A stretch of 64,000 nucleotides of DNA from Rhodoferax antarcticus ANT.BR. Lineage in GTDB: Bacteria; Pseudomonadota; Gammaproteobacteria; Burkholderiales; Burkholderiaceae_C. Positions 28,766 to 37,452 of the stretch are shown here, one piece after another. The notes under the pieces were generated by a model. The model made no database searches. It was not told the origin of the DNA and saw nothing but the letters and a program-made list of their open reading frames with translations. A program made the position numbers and the translations under genes. Location: positions 18,250 through 82,249 of the forward strand of contig NZ_MSYM01000009.1 of assembly GCF_001938565.1 (NCBI RefSeq), in the 5' to 3' direction. The number at the start of each line of letters is the position of its first letter. Position 1 is the stretch's first letter.

Positions 28766-29689
28766 ATGAGCGACCCCATTTTTTCCGTCCACGGCTTGGT
28801 CAAACGCTATGGCGACGCCACCGTGGTGAACGACATGTCTTTCGAGATTGCCCCCGGCGAATGCCTGGGCGTGATTGGCCCCAACGGCGCGGGCAAAACC
28901 ACCACCATCCGCATGTGCCTGGGCCTGACCGTGCCCGATGCGGGCACGGTCACCGCGTTTGGCCTGCAAATGCCGCGCGATGCACTGGCCATCAAGGCGC
29001 AGCTTGGCGTGGTCAGCCAGATCGATACGCTCGACCCCGACTTCAGTTGCGCGGAAAACCTGTTGGTGTATGGCCGCTACTTTGGCATGAAAGACGCGCA
29101 GATCCGCGAGCGCGTGCCGAGTCTGCTTGAATTCGCTTCTCTGACCGCCAAGGCCAAGGCCAAACCAGGGGAGCTGTCGGGCGGCATGAAGCGGCGCTTG
29201 AGCCTGGCGCGCGCACTGGTCAACAACCCGCGCCTGCTGCTGCTGGACGAACCCACCACCGGGCTGGACCCGCAAGCGCGCCACCTGATGTGGGAGCGCC
29301 TGCAACAGTTGCTGCAGCAGGGCAAGTCGATTTTGCTGACAACACACTTTATGGACGAGGCCGAGCGCCTGTGCAGTCGCCTGCTGGTGCTGGACCATGG
29401 CAAGAAAATTGCCGAGGGTCGCCCGCGCGACCTGATTCGCCAGCATCTGGAGTCTGATGTGGTGGAGGTTTATGGCCGCGGCGCACTGGCGCTGGTGGAT
29501 TCGCCCCTGGCGGCGCTGGCCGCGCGCATCGAGATCAGTGGTGAGACGGTATTTTTTTACACCGCCGCCGCCCAGCCAATGTTGGATGCGCTGGACGCGT
29601 ACCCCGACCTGCGCACGCTGCACCGGCCCGCCAACCTGGAAGACTTGTTCCTTAAACTCACCGGTCGGCAGATTCGGGAAGAAGGCTAA
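28766..29689 (+). CDS. ABC-2 exporter ATPase, NodI type
   Basis: A complete ABC ATPase of 307 aa: Walker A GPNGAGKT at 39-46, Q-loop region [14 protein letters not shown], signature [15 protein letters not shown], Walker [14 protein letters not shown], and H-loop [12 protein letters not shown]. The order and spacing, with [12 protein letters not shown], match the NodI/YadG-like drug or oligosaccharide export group. The permease gene starts 4 bp after its stop, so the two form an exporter. In rhizobia NodIJ export Nod factors; here the cargo is unknown and a general export role is inferred. Confidence 0.88.
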   Translation: MSDPIFSVHGLVKRYGDATVVNDMSFEIAPGECLGVIGPNGAGKTTTIRMCLGLTVPDAGTVTAFGLQMPRDALAIKAQLGVVSQIDTLDPDFSCAENLLVYGRYFGMKDAQIRERVPSLLEFASLTAKAKAKPGELSGGMKRRLSLARALVNNPRLLLLDEPTTGLDPQARHLMWERLQQLLQQGKSILLTTHFMDEAERLCSRLLVLDHGKKIAEGRPRDLIRQHLESDVVEVYGRGALALVDSPLAALAARIEISGETVFFYTAAAQPMLDALDAYPDLRTLHRPANLEDLFLKLTGRQIREEG

Positions 29690-29693
29690 TACT

Positions 29694-30548
29694 ATGCAAA
29701 CCATAGCTACTACCTCTGAAGATCAAGGGGCTACAGGCCAAAAAGGCTATCAAGTTCTGTCGGTCTGGCGGGCGCCGGAGTTGTCCATGCGCTGGTGGCC
29801 GGTGTTTTTGCGCAACCTGCTGGTTTGGCGCAAGCTGGCCATTCCCAGCCTGGTCGGCAACATTGCCGAGCCGCTAATGTGGCTGCTGGCCTTTGGCTAC
29901 GGCATGGGCGCGCTGGTCGGCAAAATCAAGGTGGACGGTATTGAGGTGCCCTACATCCTGTTCCTCGCCAGCGGCAGCATTTGCATGAGCGCGATGAACG
30001 CGGCGAGTTTTGAGGCGCTGTACTCTGCGTTCAGCCGCATGCATGTGCAGAAAACCTGGGACGGCATCATGAACGCGCCGATCAACTTGGACAGTATTGT
30101 GCTGGCCGAAATGCTGTGGGCCGCCTTCAAGGCGATCTTCACGGTGACGGCGATTCTGGGCGTGATGCTGGCTTTGGGTATCAGCTACAGCCCCAAGCTG
30201 CTAATCGCCTGGCCGGTGCTGCTGGGCGTGGGCATCACCTTTAGTTGTTTGGCGCTGATCTTCAATGCACTGGCCAAAGGGTATGACTTTTTCACCTACT
30301 ACTTCACGTTGTTTCTCACCCCCATGATGTTCCTGAGCGGTATCTTCTTTCCGCTGGAGCAACTGCCGCCCTTGGTGCGCGCCATCTCGCAATGGCTGCC
30401 ATTGACCAACGCCGTGGCGCTGGTGCGACCGATGTTCATGGACCAGTGGCCTACCGATTGGCTACGGCCCCTGCTGGTTCTGACGACCTATACGGTGGGC
30501 GGTTTTTGGCTAGCGCTGGCGCTCACCCGCAAGCGGTTTCAGGGGTGA
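29694..30548 (+). CDS. ABC-2 exporter permease, NodJ type, with repeat-derived N-terminus
   Basis: The 284-aa permease starts at ATG 29694, four bases after the ATPase stop. About six hydrophobic segments follow VFLRNLLVWRKLAIPSLVGN, including LMWLLAFGYGMGALV, the loop PYILFLASGSICMSAMN, and FLSGIFFPLEQLPP, all characteristic of NodJ-family ABC-2 permeases. Residues 4-19 (IATTSEDQGATGQKGY) are encoded by an in-frame copy of the dispersed Comamonadaceae repeat, so the N-terminal tail is repeat-derived rather than conserved. It forms a transporter with the preceding ATPase. Confidence 0.85.
   Translation: MQTIATTSEDQGATGQKGYQVLSVWRAPELSMRWWPVFLRNLLVWRKLAIPSLVGNIAEPLMWLLAFGYGMGALVGKIKVDGIEVPYILFLASGSICMSAMNAASFEALYSAFSRMHVQKTWDGIMNAPINLDSIVLAEMLWAAFKAIFTVTAILGVMLALGISYSPKLLIAWPVLLGVGITFSCLALIFNALAKGYDFFTYYFTLFLTPMMFLSGIFFPLEQLPPLVRAISQWLPLTNAVALVRPMFMDQWPTDWLRPLLVLTTYTVGGFWLALALTRKRFQG
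29702..29750 (+). repeat. Comamonadaceae dispersed repeat, copy g (inside a coding sequence)
   Basis: ATAGCTACTACCTCTGAAGA, then TCAAGGGGCTACAGGCCAAA and AAGGCT. It differs from intergenic copies in having CTACAGG for CTAGAGG, as does copy i. It encodes residues 4-19 of the NodJ-type permease in the same frame that copy i uses in srkA. Confidence 0.75.
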
Positions 30549-30553
30549 GCGCC

Positions 30554-30655
30554 ATGCGCGCTGAGCTGCTGCATGTTTACGATCCGATGTGCGGCTGGTG
30601 TTGGGCGTTTCGATCGGTCTGGACCGCGCTGGTGGGGCAGTGCCTGCAGGGATGA
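30554..30655 (+). pseudogene. DsbA-family (FrnE-like) oxidoreductase, N-terminal fragment
   Basis: Thirty-three codons read MRAELLHVYDPMCGWCWAFR and on to a stop. The CGWC pair in the DPMCGWCWAF context is the thioredoxin-like active site of the DsbA/FrnE group, whose members are about 210 aa. The rest is missing: similarity ends near 30640, exactly where the convergent hemerythrin gene also loses its C-terminus. Both are probably products of one deletion. Confidence 0.65.
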
Positions 30656-30954
30656 TGGTGCTGGCCGTTGCTGTCGAGTTCCTCCTTGACCTGCGCGTAC
30701 TTGACCAGCAGGGCTTCATGGGAGATATGCATCTTGTCGGAATCGGGAAAACCAGCCGCTTTGGCCACCAGCTCCTCTCGCGCGAAATGGATCCTGGCGT
30801 AGCTCGCCAGATCTTGCAGCACACTGTCTAGGTCGACCCTGTTGCGGGATTTCAGGCTTTGCTCGGCACGGTTGACCAGACCGATCAGGTGTTTGTGATC
30901 GACATCAATCAGGTCATTGCCGACACTTAATTGTTCACACCATTCCAGTGACAT
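30577..30954 (-). pseudogene. Bacteriohemerythrin, 3'-truncated
   Basis: ATG 30954 has GGAG seven bases upstream and starts MSLEWCEQLSVGNDLIDVDH, a classic bacteriohemerythrin N-terminus. Iron-site residues seen are His in DVDHKHL, HFAREE and HISHE. After KEELDSNGQ the sequence no longer matches the family and lacks the last helix (normally with H-x4-D completing the diiron site), so oxygen binding is unlikely. The tail instead reads over the complement of the DsbA-like fragment. Confidence 0.7.
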
Positions 30955-31051
30955 ACAGGCTCCTACGGAAGTTTTTCGACACTCTTTTCCCCCATAACAC
31001 GCTAGCAAATCCTGGCAACTTTATTGCTGAGTTTGACCCATTTATATGGCA

Positions 31052-32029
31052 TCAGGCGGGTTGGCCGTGCCATACCTTGGTGGCTACACGCAACATATTT
31101 CCGCCCAGCACGCTGTCTGTCTCTTCGGCGCTCAGGCCCACGGCCTGCAGGGCCTGCGGCAACTGCTGCCAGGTGTCAATGGGCGCATAGCGCATGTCGG
31201 CAATGGCGTTGCCATAGCCAGCGGAGGGCGGCCACCAGTAGCCCGCATCAAAGTCGCCGGGCGGCGTGTCGTCCAGCTCGGGCTGCAAAAACCCGTTATC
31301 CAGACCGATGCCGACATGCTCAACGCCCACCAGGTCAGCCACATAGGCTACATGCCGCGCCACGTCGGCGGCAGTTGGTTGCGCCACCCCCAGAAAGCCT
31401 GACACGCCCGAGATACACACCACGCCGCCAGTGGCCGCGCAGGTGCGTATCTGTTCGTCGGTGATGTTGCGGCCATGTTCCACCAGCGTTAGTGGGTTGG
31501 CGTGGCTGAAGATCACTGGCTGACTTGATTCGGCCATGATTTCCAGAGTGCAGGCGCGCCCGGTGTGCGAGCAGTCCATCAGCAGCCCGGCGGCGTTCAC
31601 CGCTGCCACCATGCGCCGCCCCAAAGGGGTTAGGCCGCGCACCACGTCGTGGCAGCCGTCGGCCACGGGGTTGTTGCGGTTGTAGGCGAAGTGGATTTGG
31701 CGCACACCCAACTGGGCGTACAGCGCCACCATGTCGGGTCGCTCCAGCAGCGGCAGGGCGCCTTCCAGGTCAAAAGCTATGCTGATCTGCCCGCCAGCTT
31801 TGGCACGGTAAATGTCGGCGACGGAATTGACCTGCACATATTTATCCGGGTGCGCGGCGATGGTGGCGCGGTAACCGGCCATCACCGCCATGATCTGCGC
31901 CACCGGGTTCATGTCCATGCCGACGTTGATCGATACATGGTTCAGCCCGCAGGCGCGCAGTTGGTCTATCGGTGCAAAACTGGCCTGCGGATGCAGCGCC
32001 AAGCACATGTGGGCGTCCCAATGAATCAT
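31052..32029 (-). CDS. Membrane dipeptidase (renal dipeptidase) family M19
   Basis: The 325-aa protein has the M19 metalloenzyme layout: WDAHMCLAL (start of the metal-binding barrel, though the usual H-x-D is W-D-A-H here), the bridging Glu in IAFDLEGALPL, MDCSHTGRA with metal His, VIFSHANPLTLVEHGRN, and a C-terminal GIGLDNGF with GGNMLRV. These enzymes hydrolyse dipeptides, sometimes with D-residues. ATG 32029 is chosen because homology begins there; the frame is open further upstream. No signal peptide is evident, so a cytosolic location is inferred. Confidence 0.8.
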   Translation of the reverse strand: MIHWDAHMCLALHPQASFAPIDQLRACGLNHVSINVGMDMNPVAQIMAVMAGYRATIAAHPDKYVQVNSVADIYRAKAGGQISIAFDLEGALPLLERPDMVALYAQLGVRQIHFAYNRNNPVADGCHDVVRGLTPLGRRMVAAVNAAGLLMDCSHTGRACTLEIMAESSQPVIFSHANPLTLVEHGRNITDEQIRTCAATGGVVCISGVSGFLGVAQPTAADVARHVAYVADLVGVEHVGIGLDNGFLQPELDDTPPGDFDAGYWWPPSAGYGNAIADMRYAPIDTWQQLPQALQAVGLSAEETDSVLGGNMLRVATKVWHGQPA

Positions 32030-32122
32030 GGTCTTATCAGGCAAGGTGTGGCGGTGGGGTGATGTTAGCGGCTGACCGTTATCAGTCCAAACCCGCAGCC
32101 GCCGCACAGCGGCGCATCGGAT

Positions 32123-32181
32123 GCTATATATAACGTAGCTTCTGGCGCTTATTACAAAAGGGCTAGAGGCCTATTTGTCTT
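32123..32181 (+). repeat. Comamonadaceae dispersed repeat, copy h
   Basis: Plus-strand copy: GTAGCTTCTGGCGCTTATTA followed by CAAAAGGGCTAGAGGCCTAT. It touches the stop codon of the GMC oxidoreductase. Confidence 0.85.
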
Positions 32182-33781
32182 AAATCGACAGAGCCTGATC
32201 CGCCTTGATCAGGTCCGCGACTTTCTCGGCAATCATCATCACCGGCGCATTGGTGTTGCCGCTGACCACGTTAGGCATGATGGACGCATCCACCACCCGC
32301 AAGCCCTGCAGGCCATGCACGCGCAGTTGGGCATCGACCACGTCAAGCTCGCCCGGGCCCATGCGGCAGGTGCCCACCGGGTGGTAAATGGTGTCGGCGT
32401 AGTTGCGGATCACTTGCTCGATCTGCTCGTCGGTCTGCGCACCAGCGGTGGCGGGCAGCTCACGCCCGCCAAATTTGGCCAGCGCGGGCTGCTGCAGGAT
32501 CTGGCGCATCAGTTTGAAGCCGCGCACCATGCGGTCCACGTCGTCGCGGTCGCTCAAGAAGTTCGGGTCGACCAGCGGCAGCACTTTCGGGTCTTTGCTG
32601 GCCAGCTTGACGCTGCCCCGGCTGCGCGGGCGCAGCAGGCAGACGTGGCAAGAAAAACCATGCCCCCGGGTAAGGGTGCGGCCGTGGTTGATGAGCTTGC
32701 CAATCACAAAGTGCAATTGCAGGTCTGGCGTGGCCTCATCTGGCTGGCTTTTGATGAAGCCCCCGGCCTCGGCAAAGTTAGTGGTGAGCATGCCGGTGCG
32801 GTGCTGACGCCATTGCACCGCCCCTTTGAGCGTGTTGATGCCACCCGCCACCGACAGGCCAAACAGCTCGGTATTGGCCGGCACATGGACCACCTGCACC
32901 ACGTCGGGGTGGTCATGCAGGTTCTGGCCGACACCGGGCAGGTCGTGCAGGGTGGCAATGCCGTTTTCGACCAGATGCGCGTGCGGGCCAATGCCCGAGA
33001 GCATCAGCAGGTGGGGCGACTCAATGGCCCCGGCGCACAACAGCACCTCGCGCAGGCAATTGAGCTGTTTGAGCTGGCCTTCGTGCTCAAACTCCACGCC
33101 CACAGCGCGTCTTTTCTTCAGCAAGATGCGCGTGGTGTGCGCGCCGGTAAACACTTTCAGGTTTGGGCGTGACAGCATCGGCGTCAAGTAGGCCTTGGCG
33201 GCGCTGCAGCGCTCACCGTTTTTGTGGGTCACCTGGTACAGGCCGACGCCTTCTTGCTGCGCACCGTTGAAATCCGGGTTGATGGTGTGACCCGCCTGCG
33301 CACCGGCTTGCACAAAACGCAAGCCAAAGGGGTTGGGGCTGTGCAGATCGGCCACGTTCAGCGGACCACCGCTGCCATGCAGGTCGTCCGCGCCGCGCTC
33401 GTTGTGCTCGGACTTCTTGAAATACGGCAGCACATCATTCCAAGCCCAGCCGGGGTTGCCCAGCGCCGCCCAATGGTCGTAATCCTGCTGCTGGCCACGG
33501 ATGTAACACATGGCGTTGATCGAACTGGAGCCGCCCAGCACCTTGCCGCGCGGCTGGTAGCCGCTGCGCCCGTTCAAGCCGGGTTGCGGGGTGGTGTTCA
33601 GGCCCCAGCCGGCCAGGCTGAACTTGGCCAGCACCGCCAGGCCCGCCGGGCAGTGGATCAGCACGCTGCTGTCGGGTGGCCCGGCCTCCAGCAGTGCCAC
33701 GGTGATGTTGGGGTCTTCGGTCAGGCGCGCGGCCAGCACACAACCCGCAGAGCCGGCGCCGATGATGAGGTAGTCAAACAT
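32180..33781 (-). CDS. GMC-family FAD-dependent oxidoreductase (choline/alcohol dehydrogenase type)
   Basis: The 533-aa flavoenzyme begins with the dinucleotide-binding motif [18 protein letters not shown] and has both GMC signatures: [20 protein letters not shown] and [18 protein letters not shown]. The C-terminal catalytic His lies in [15 protein letters not shown] and the second in [16 protein letters not shown] (Asn in place of the second His is usual for choline-type enzymes). Substrate is a primary alcohol or choline; no betaine genes are near, so an alcohol dehydrogenase is as likely. Not in an operon. Confidence 0.88.
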   Translation of the reverse strand: MFDYLIIGAGSAGCVLAARLTEDPNITVALLEAGPPDSSVLIHCPAGLAVLAKFSLAGWGLNTTPQPGLNGRSGYQPRGKVLGGSSSINAMCYIRGQQQDYDHWAALGNPGWAWNDVLPYFKKSEHNERGADDLHGSGGPLNVADLHSPNPFGLRFVQAGAQAGHTINPDFNGAQQEGVGLYQVTHKNGERCSAAKAYLTPMLSRPNLKVFTGAHTTRILLKKRRAVGVEFEHEGQLKQLNCLREVLLCAGAIESPHLLMLSGIGPHAHLVENGIATLHDLPGVGQNLHDHPDVVQVVHVPANTELFGLSVAGGINTLKGAVQWRQHRTGMLTTNFAEAGGFIKSQPDEATPDLQLHFVIGKLINHGRTLTRGHGFSCHVCLLRPRSRGSVKLASKDPKVLPLVDPNFLSDRDDVDRMVRGFKLMRQILQQPALAKFGGRELPATAGAQTDEQIEQVIRNYADTIYHPVGTCRMGPGELDVVDAQLRVHGLQGLRVVDASIMPNVVSGNTNAPVMMIAEKVADLIKADQALSI

Positions 33782-33923
33782 GAAATATCTCCCGGCACAT
33801 ACTGAGTCTGGTTTTAGCGTCAGAGGAATGGCCGTGGGTTCAGGTTATCGCAAAAGCAACTGTGGGTTTAGAGGCTGACCCCAAAGCTGGCGCAGCGGTG
33901 CCGCTTTCGGGCATGATGCAGGC

Positions 33924-35036
33924 GTGAAAACGCATCTCCCACCCCTCTCCATGCCAGTCAGCACCGCCGCTGGCCACCCCTATCAGGCCCTGACGCCCGA
34001 CGTGGTGCAGGACGCGCTAGCCAGCATCGGCTTGTATGGCGATGGCCGCCAGATGGCCCTTAGCTCTTATGAAAACCGCGTCTACCAGTTGCACCTGGAG
34101 GACAGCAGCGTGGTGGTGGCCAAGTTTTACCGCCCTGGCCGCTGGAGCGAGGTGCAGATTCTGGAAGAGCACGCCTTTGCGGCAGAGCTGATGGCCGCCG
34201 AAATTCCGATGGTGGGGCCGCTGCTGGTGCAGGGTCAAACGCTGCACCACTTTGGCGGCTTTGCCTTCAGCGTCAGCCCCAGCCGGGGCGGCCGCGCGCC
34301 TGAGCTCGACGACCCCGACGTGCTGGAATGGGTGGGCCGCTTTCTGGCGCGCATCCACACCGTGGGCGAGGGCAAACCGTTTGCCGTGCGCCCGGCGCTG
34401 GATGTACAAACCTTTGGTATCGACTCGCGCGAATGGCTGCTAGCGCACGACAAAGTGCCGTTGGACGTGCAATCTGCCTGGGAAAAGGCCTCTGCAGTTG
34501 CACTTGATTTGATAGCTACCAGCGCTTTATGCATGAGGGCTACAGGGCTAAAAGGCTTAAAACCTTTGGCGCGAGATGATGAGACGGACGACGAGCAGCC
34601 CACAGACGCCTTGCGCAGCCTGCGCCTGCATGGCGACTGCCATCCGGGCAACATCTTGTGGACCCCGCTGGAAGCGCCTGCCAGCAGCTTGCCGGGGCCG
34701 CACTTTGTGGACCTGGACGACGCACGCATGGGCCCGGCAGTGCAAGACCTGTGGATGCTGCTCAGCGGCGACCGCCAGCAGCGCACCCGGCAATTGGGGG
34801 CGCTGGTGGATGGTTACGAACAATTTCGCCGGTTTGACCGGCGTGAGCTGGCGCTGATTGAGCCGCTGCGCACCTTGCGCCTGATCCATTACAGCGCCTG
34901 GCTGGCGCGGCGCTGGAGCGACCCGATTTTTGCCATCAACTTCCCGTGGTTTGGGTCGAGTGATTACTGGACCGGCCAGGTGCAGATGCTGCACGAGCAG
35001 ATCGAAGCCATGCAGGAAGTGCCGCTGCTGGTGTGA
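33924..35036 (+). CDS. srkA: Stress-response kinase SrkA/YihE-type, carrying an in-frame repeat insertion
   Basis: The 370-aa protein is of the SrkA (YihE, formerly RdoA) family of eukaryotic-like Ser/Thr kinases that protect cells in envelope and antibiotic stress. Kinase landmarks are SSYENRVYQL, VVAKFYRPGRW (ATP-binding Lys), LRLHGDCHPGNILW (catalytic loop, Asp and Asn) and FVDLDDARMGP (metal Asp). Between ALDL and ARDDET lies IATSALCMRATGLKGL, encoded by a copy of the dispersed repeat; SrkA homologues are shorter here. The insert falls in the helical C-lobe before the catalytic loop. GTG 33924 or ATG 33951 may be the start. Confidence 0.85.
   Translation: MKTHLPPLSMPVSTAAGHPYQALTPDVVQDALASIGLYGDGRQMALSSYENRVYQLHLEDSSVVVAKFYRPGRWSEVQILEEHAFAAELMAAEIPMVGPLLVQGQTLHHFGGFAFSVSPSRGGRAPELDDPDVLEWVGRFLARIHTVGEGKPFAVRPALDVQTFGIDSREWLLAHDKVPLDVQSAWEKASAVALDLIATSALCMRATGLKGLKPLARDDETDDEQPTDALRSLRLHGDCHPGNILWTPLEAPASSLPGPHFVDLDDARMGPAVQDLWMLLSGDRQQRTRQLGALVDGYEQFRRFDRRELALIEPLRTLRLIHYSAWLARRWSDPIFAINFPWFGSSDYWTGQVQMLHEQIEAMQEVPLLV
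34511..34560 (+). repeat. Comamonadaceae dispersed repeat, copy i (inside srkA)
   Basis: GATAGCTACCAGCGCTTTAT, then GCATGAGGGCTACAGGGCTA and AAAGGCTTA. It is read in frame as IATSALCMRATGLKGL, the same frame as copy g, whose product is IATTSEDQGATGQKGY. Confidence 0.85.
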
Positions 35037-35147
35037 GTCGCCGGCGTTTTGGTAGCTCGCGCTTTGAGGCGTTTTACGCAATGGTGCGTTTCTGCGCCAC
35101 GTTGGCTGCCAGCTTTTTCGGCAGGGTCAGGGGCAGCAGCCGCAGGT

Positions 35148-35591
35148 TTACTTGCCGTTGATGCCCAGCAACTCCACCTCAAACAGCAGCGTCGCATTGG
35201 GCGCAATCGCGCCGCCCATACCGCGTGCGCCGTAGGCAATCTTGCCGGGGCAAGTCAGCTTGGCTTTGCCGCCCACTTTCATGCGCTGCACGCCCTCGGT
35301 CCAGCAAGGGATCACGTTGCCCAGCGGGAATTCGATGGCTTGGTTGCGCTTGTACGAGCTGTCAAATTCGCGCCCGTCCGGGAAGGTGCCACGGTAATTG
35401 ACCTTGACCACATCGGCTGCTTTGGGGCTGGCGCCGGTTCCCTCGGTAAGCGAGCGGTAGACCAGACCGGTGGCGGTGACGACGGCGCCAGGCTCTTTGG
35501 CCGCCGCGTCCAGTGTGGCATCAGCGGCCCAGGCCGCGGAGAAGGTGCTGAGCAGGGCGACAAAAGCTGTGCGGCGAATAGCAGTTTTCAT
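35148..35591 (-). CDS. FKBP-type peptidyl-prolyl isomerase, secreted
   Basis: The 147-aa protein has a signal peptide (MKTAIRRTAFVALLSTFSA, cleaved near AWA-AD) and one FKBP domain: VVKVNYRGTFPDGREFDSSY, then QAIEFPLGNVIPCWTEGVQR with the substrate-pocket Trp, and a C-terminal TLLFEVELLGI strand. It speeds proline isomerisation in the periplasm. The start codon ATG 35591 abuts copy 2 of the 105-bp element. Because the element is open in the same frame with its own ATG at 35699, translation from there would add 36 residues and hide the signal peptide. Confidence 0.9.
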   Translation of the reverse strand: MKTAIRRTAFVALLSTFSAAWAADATLDAAAKEPGAVVTATGLVYRSLTEGTGASPKAADVVKVNYRGTFPDGREFDSSYKRNQAIEFPLGNVIPCWTEGVQRMKVGGKAKLTCPGKIAYGARGMGGAIAPNATLLFEVELLGINGK

Positions 35592-35700
35592 CAAAAACTG
35601 ATCCTGGTTTGAAACCTCCCCCTTCAGGGGGACAGAATTCATTTGGGAGAGGGGTAACCTCTTCCAAATTCGCCCCGTAAGGTGCGTGGATTGAAACATA
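35586..35700 (-). mobile_element. 105-bp in-frame start-codon element, copy 2
   Basis: Same 115 bp as 14673-14787 with two differences: C for T in GGGGGACAG, and T for G in the third hairpin (AAGGTGCG), which weakens that stem. The inserted unit is 35592-35696 (105 bp) with ATG on both sides on the minus strand. It again supplies AGGA ten bases before the host start. In the host frame it encodes FQSTHLTGRIWKRLPLSQ and on, ending FL before the host Met-Lys. Confidence 0.85.
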
Positions 35701-35784
35701 TTGTTGGGAGAAGTGTTAGTCAAAAGGTGCGGCATTGTCGCAGCCCACCGCGCGGCCAAGGACACGTCGCCAAACGCTGGGGTT

Positions 35785-35844
35785 TGACATGACTTGACAT
35801 TGCGTGACTTGGCGTAACTTGGCCTGATTTGGCGTGGTTGCGGG
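35785..35844. repeat. Imperfect 10-bp tandem repeat in the FKBP / kinase-ATPase intergenic region
   Basis: Five to six degenerate units follow one another at 10-bp spacing: TGACATGACT, TGACATTGCG, TGACTTGGCG, TAACTTGGCC, TGATTTGGCG, TGGTTGCGGG. One helical turn per unit suggests phased binding sites or a bent region. It lies 40-100 bp upstream of the kinase-ATPase start. Confidence 0.5.
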
Positions 35845-35871
35845 CAGTCGTAGTGTGGCGACCGGTCTGGC

Positions 35872-37452
35872 ATGATGGGCTCTATGAAAGAAGACTTGCC
35901 TGACCTGATCGCCGCGCTGCTCTCGCCACAGGCTTACGCCCATAGCGTGGCGCAAGTGAGCTTGGTGCAAACCCACATCTCATGGGTGTTGCTGGCTGGT
36001 GACTTTGCCCACAAGATCAAGAAGCCGCTGAAGCTGCCTTTTCTGGACTTCAGCACGCTGGCGCTGCGCCACGCTTTGTGCTGTGACGAGTTGTGGCTTA
36101 ACCAGCGCTTTGCGCCTGACATTTATCTGGACGTCGTGCCCATCACCGCCGGGCCCGCAGGCCCGCAATTCGGTGGTTCGGGCGAGCCGCTGGAGTGGGC
36201 TGTGAAAATGCGCCGCTTTGACGAGGCTGCGCGGCTAGACCATGTTTGCGAGCAAGGTGAGCTGGTGCCCGCACACTTGAGCGGCCTGGCGCAGACGCTG
36301 GTGGCTTTTCACCAGTCTGCCGCGGTGGCACCGCCCGGGTCACCTTATGGCTGCGCCGAGCTGGTGACCACCCAAGCGCAGGACAATTTCACCGATTTAC
36401 TGCGCCTGTGTTCCGGCGCAAAAGTGCAGACGCGCTTGCTGGCGCTGCAGCGCTGGACTGAGAAGCAGGCAGAGCAACTGGCCAGCCTCATGCAAACCCG
36501 CCAGCACAGTGGCTGGGTGCGTGAGTGCCACGGCGACCTGCACCTGGCCAATCTGGTGCTGCTGAATGGCCAGGTGCGGATGTTTGACTGCCTTGAGTTC
36601 AGCCCCGAATTGCGCTGGATTGATGTCACCAGCGACATCGCTTTCACCTACGCCGACCTGCTGGCGCATGGCCGCAACGGTTTGGCCAACTGGTTTGTCA
36701 ACGAAGTCTGGAGCCACAGCGGTGACTATGAGGCTGCTGCGCTGCTGCGTTTTTATGCGGTCTACCGTTGCCTGGTGCGCGCCAAGGTGGCGGCCATCCG
36801 CAGCCAGCAGACGCATGCCGACGCTGCTGATACTGCTGACGATGCTGACGATGCTGACGATGCTGACGATGCTGACGATGCTGACGATGCTGACGATGCT
36901 GAGGTCTTGGCCGCCATCAGCCTGGCAGAATGTTTAGCCGCGCCGCAGCGGCTGCAACTCAGCATCACCCACGGGCTGACAGGCAGCGGCAAAACCTGGG
37001 CCAGCAATGGTCTGCTGCAAAGCGACACACGGGCACCCACCATCCGCCTGCGCTCTGATGTGCAGCGCAAGCGGTTGTTCGGCTTGGAACCGCTGGCAAA
37101 CAGCGGTTCCGGTTTGGCGAGCGGTATCTACGGGCCGCAGGCGCACAGTCAGACCTATACCCATCTGCAACAGCAGGCGCGGCAGTTACTGGGCGCGGGC
37201 TGGTCGGTGCTGGTCGATGCCGCCTTTTTGCAGCGTGGCGACCGCGATGCGTTTGCGGCCTTGGCTGCAGAGCTGAGCGCTGACTTTGCCATCCTGGCAC
37301 CGCAGGCCACGCCGGAGCAACTGCGCGAGCGCATTCTGGCGCGCCAAGCTGGCGCACAGGATGCGTCTGAGGCCACGCTGGCCGTGCTGGCGCAGCAGCT
37401 GCGTGTGCTGGAGCCCCTGGCGGACGAAGAAGTTGATGTTTTAGTGCTCTAG
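35872..37452 (+). CDS. Bifunctional aminoglycoside-phosphotransferase-like / AAA ATPase protein
   Basis: The 526-aa protein (522 aa from ATG 35884) joins two domains. The N-terminal ~300 residues are a phosphotransferase-like kinase fold, with AGDFAHKIKKPLKLPFLDFS as the nucleotide-loop Lys region, ECHGDLHLANLVLL as catalytic loop and RMFDCLEFSPELRWID as metal site. The C-terminal ~180 residues are a P-loop kinase with LTGSGKTWAS, RLRSDVQRKRLFG and VDAAFLQRGDRDAF. This combination is a known conserved family without an assigned substrate. The two domains are joined by an acidic linker of seven ADD repeats (about 320-345) encoded by a 9-bp tandem repeat. Confidence 0.8.
   Translation: MMGSMKEDLPDLIAALLSPQAYAHSVAQVSLVQTHISWVLLAGDFAHKIKKPLKLPFLDFSTLALRHALCCDELWLNQRFAPDIYLDVVPITAGPAGPQFGGSGEPLEWAVKMRRFDEAARLDHVCEQGELVPAHLSGLAQTLVAFHQSAAVAPPGSPYGCAELVTTQAQDNFTDLLRLCSGAKVQTRLLALQRWTEKQAEQLASLMQTRQHSGWVRECHGDLHLANLVLLNGQVRMFDCLEFSPELRWIDVTSDIAFTYADLLAHGRNGLANWFVNEVWSHSGDYEAAALLRFYAVYRCLVRAKVAAIRSQQTHADAADTADDADDADDADDADDADDADDAEVLAAISLAECLAAPQRLQLSITHGLTGSGKTWASNGLLQSDTRAPTIRLRSDVQRKRLFGLEPLANSGSGLASGIYGPQAHSQTYTHLQQQARQLLGAGWSVLVDAAFLQRGDRDAFAALAAELSADFAILAPQATPEQLRERILARQAGAQDASEATLAVLAQQLRVLEPLADEEVDVLVL
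36832..36902 (+). repeat. 9-bp tandem repeat (GATGCTGAC)n encoding an ADD linker
   Basis: Six exact GATGCTGAC units from 36841 to 36894, with a partial seventh and degenerate units before (ACGCTGCTGATACTGCTGAC). The unit is a multiple of three, so copy-number slippage would change linker length without breaking the frame. Confidence 0.95.
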
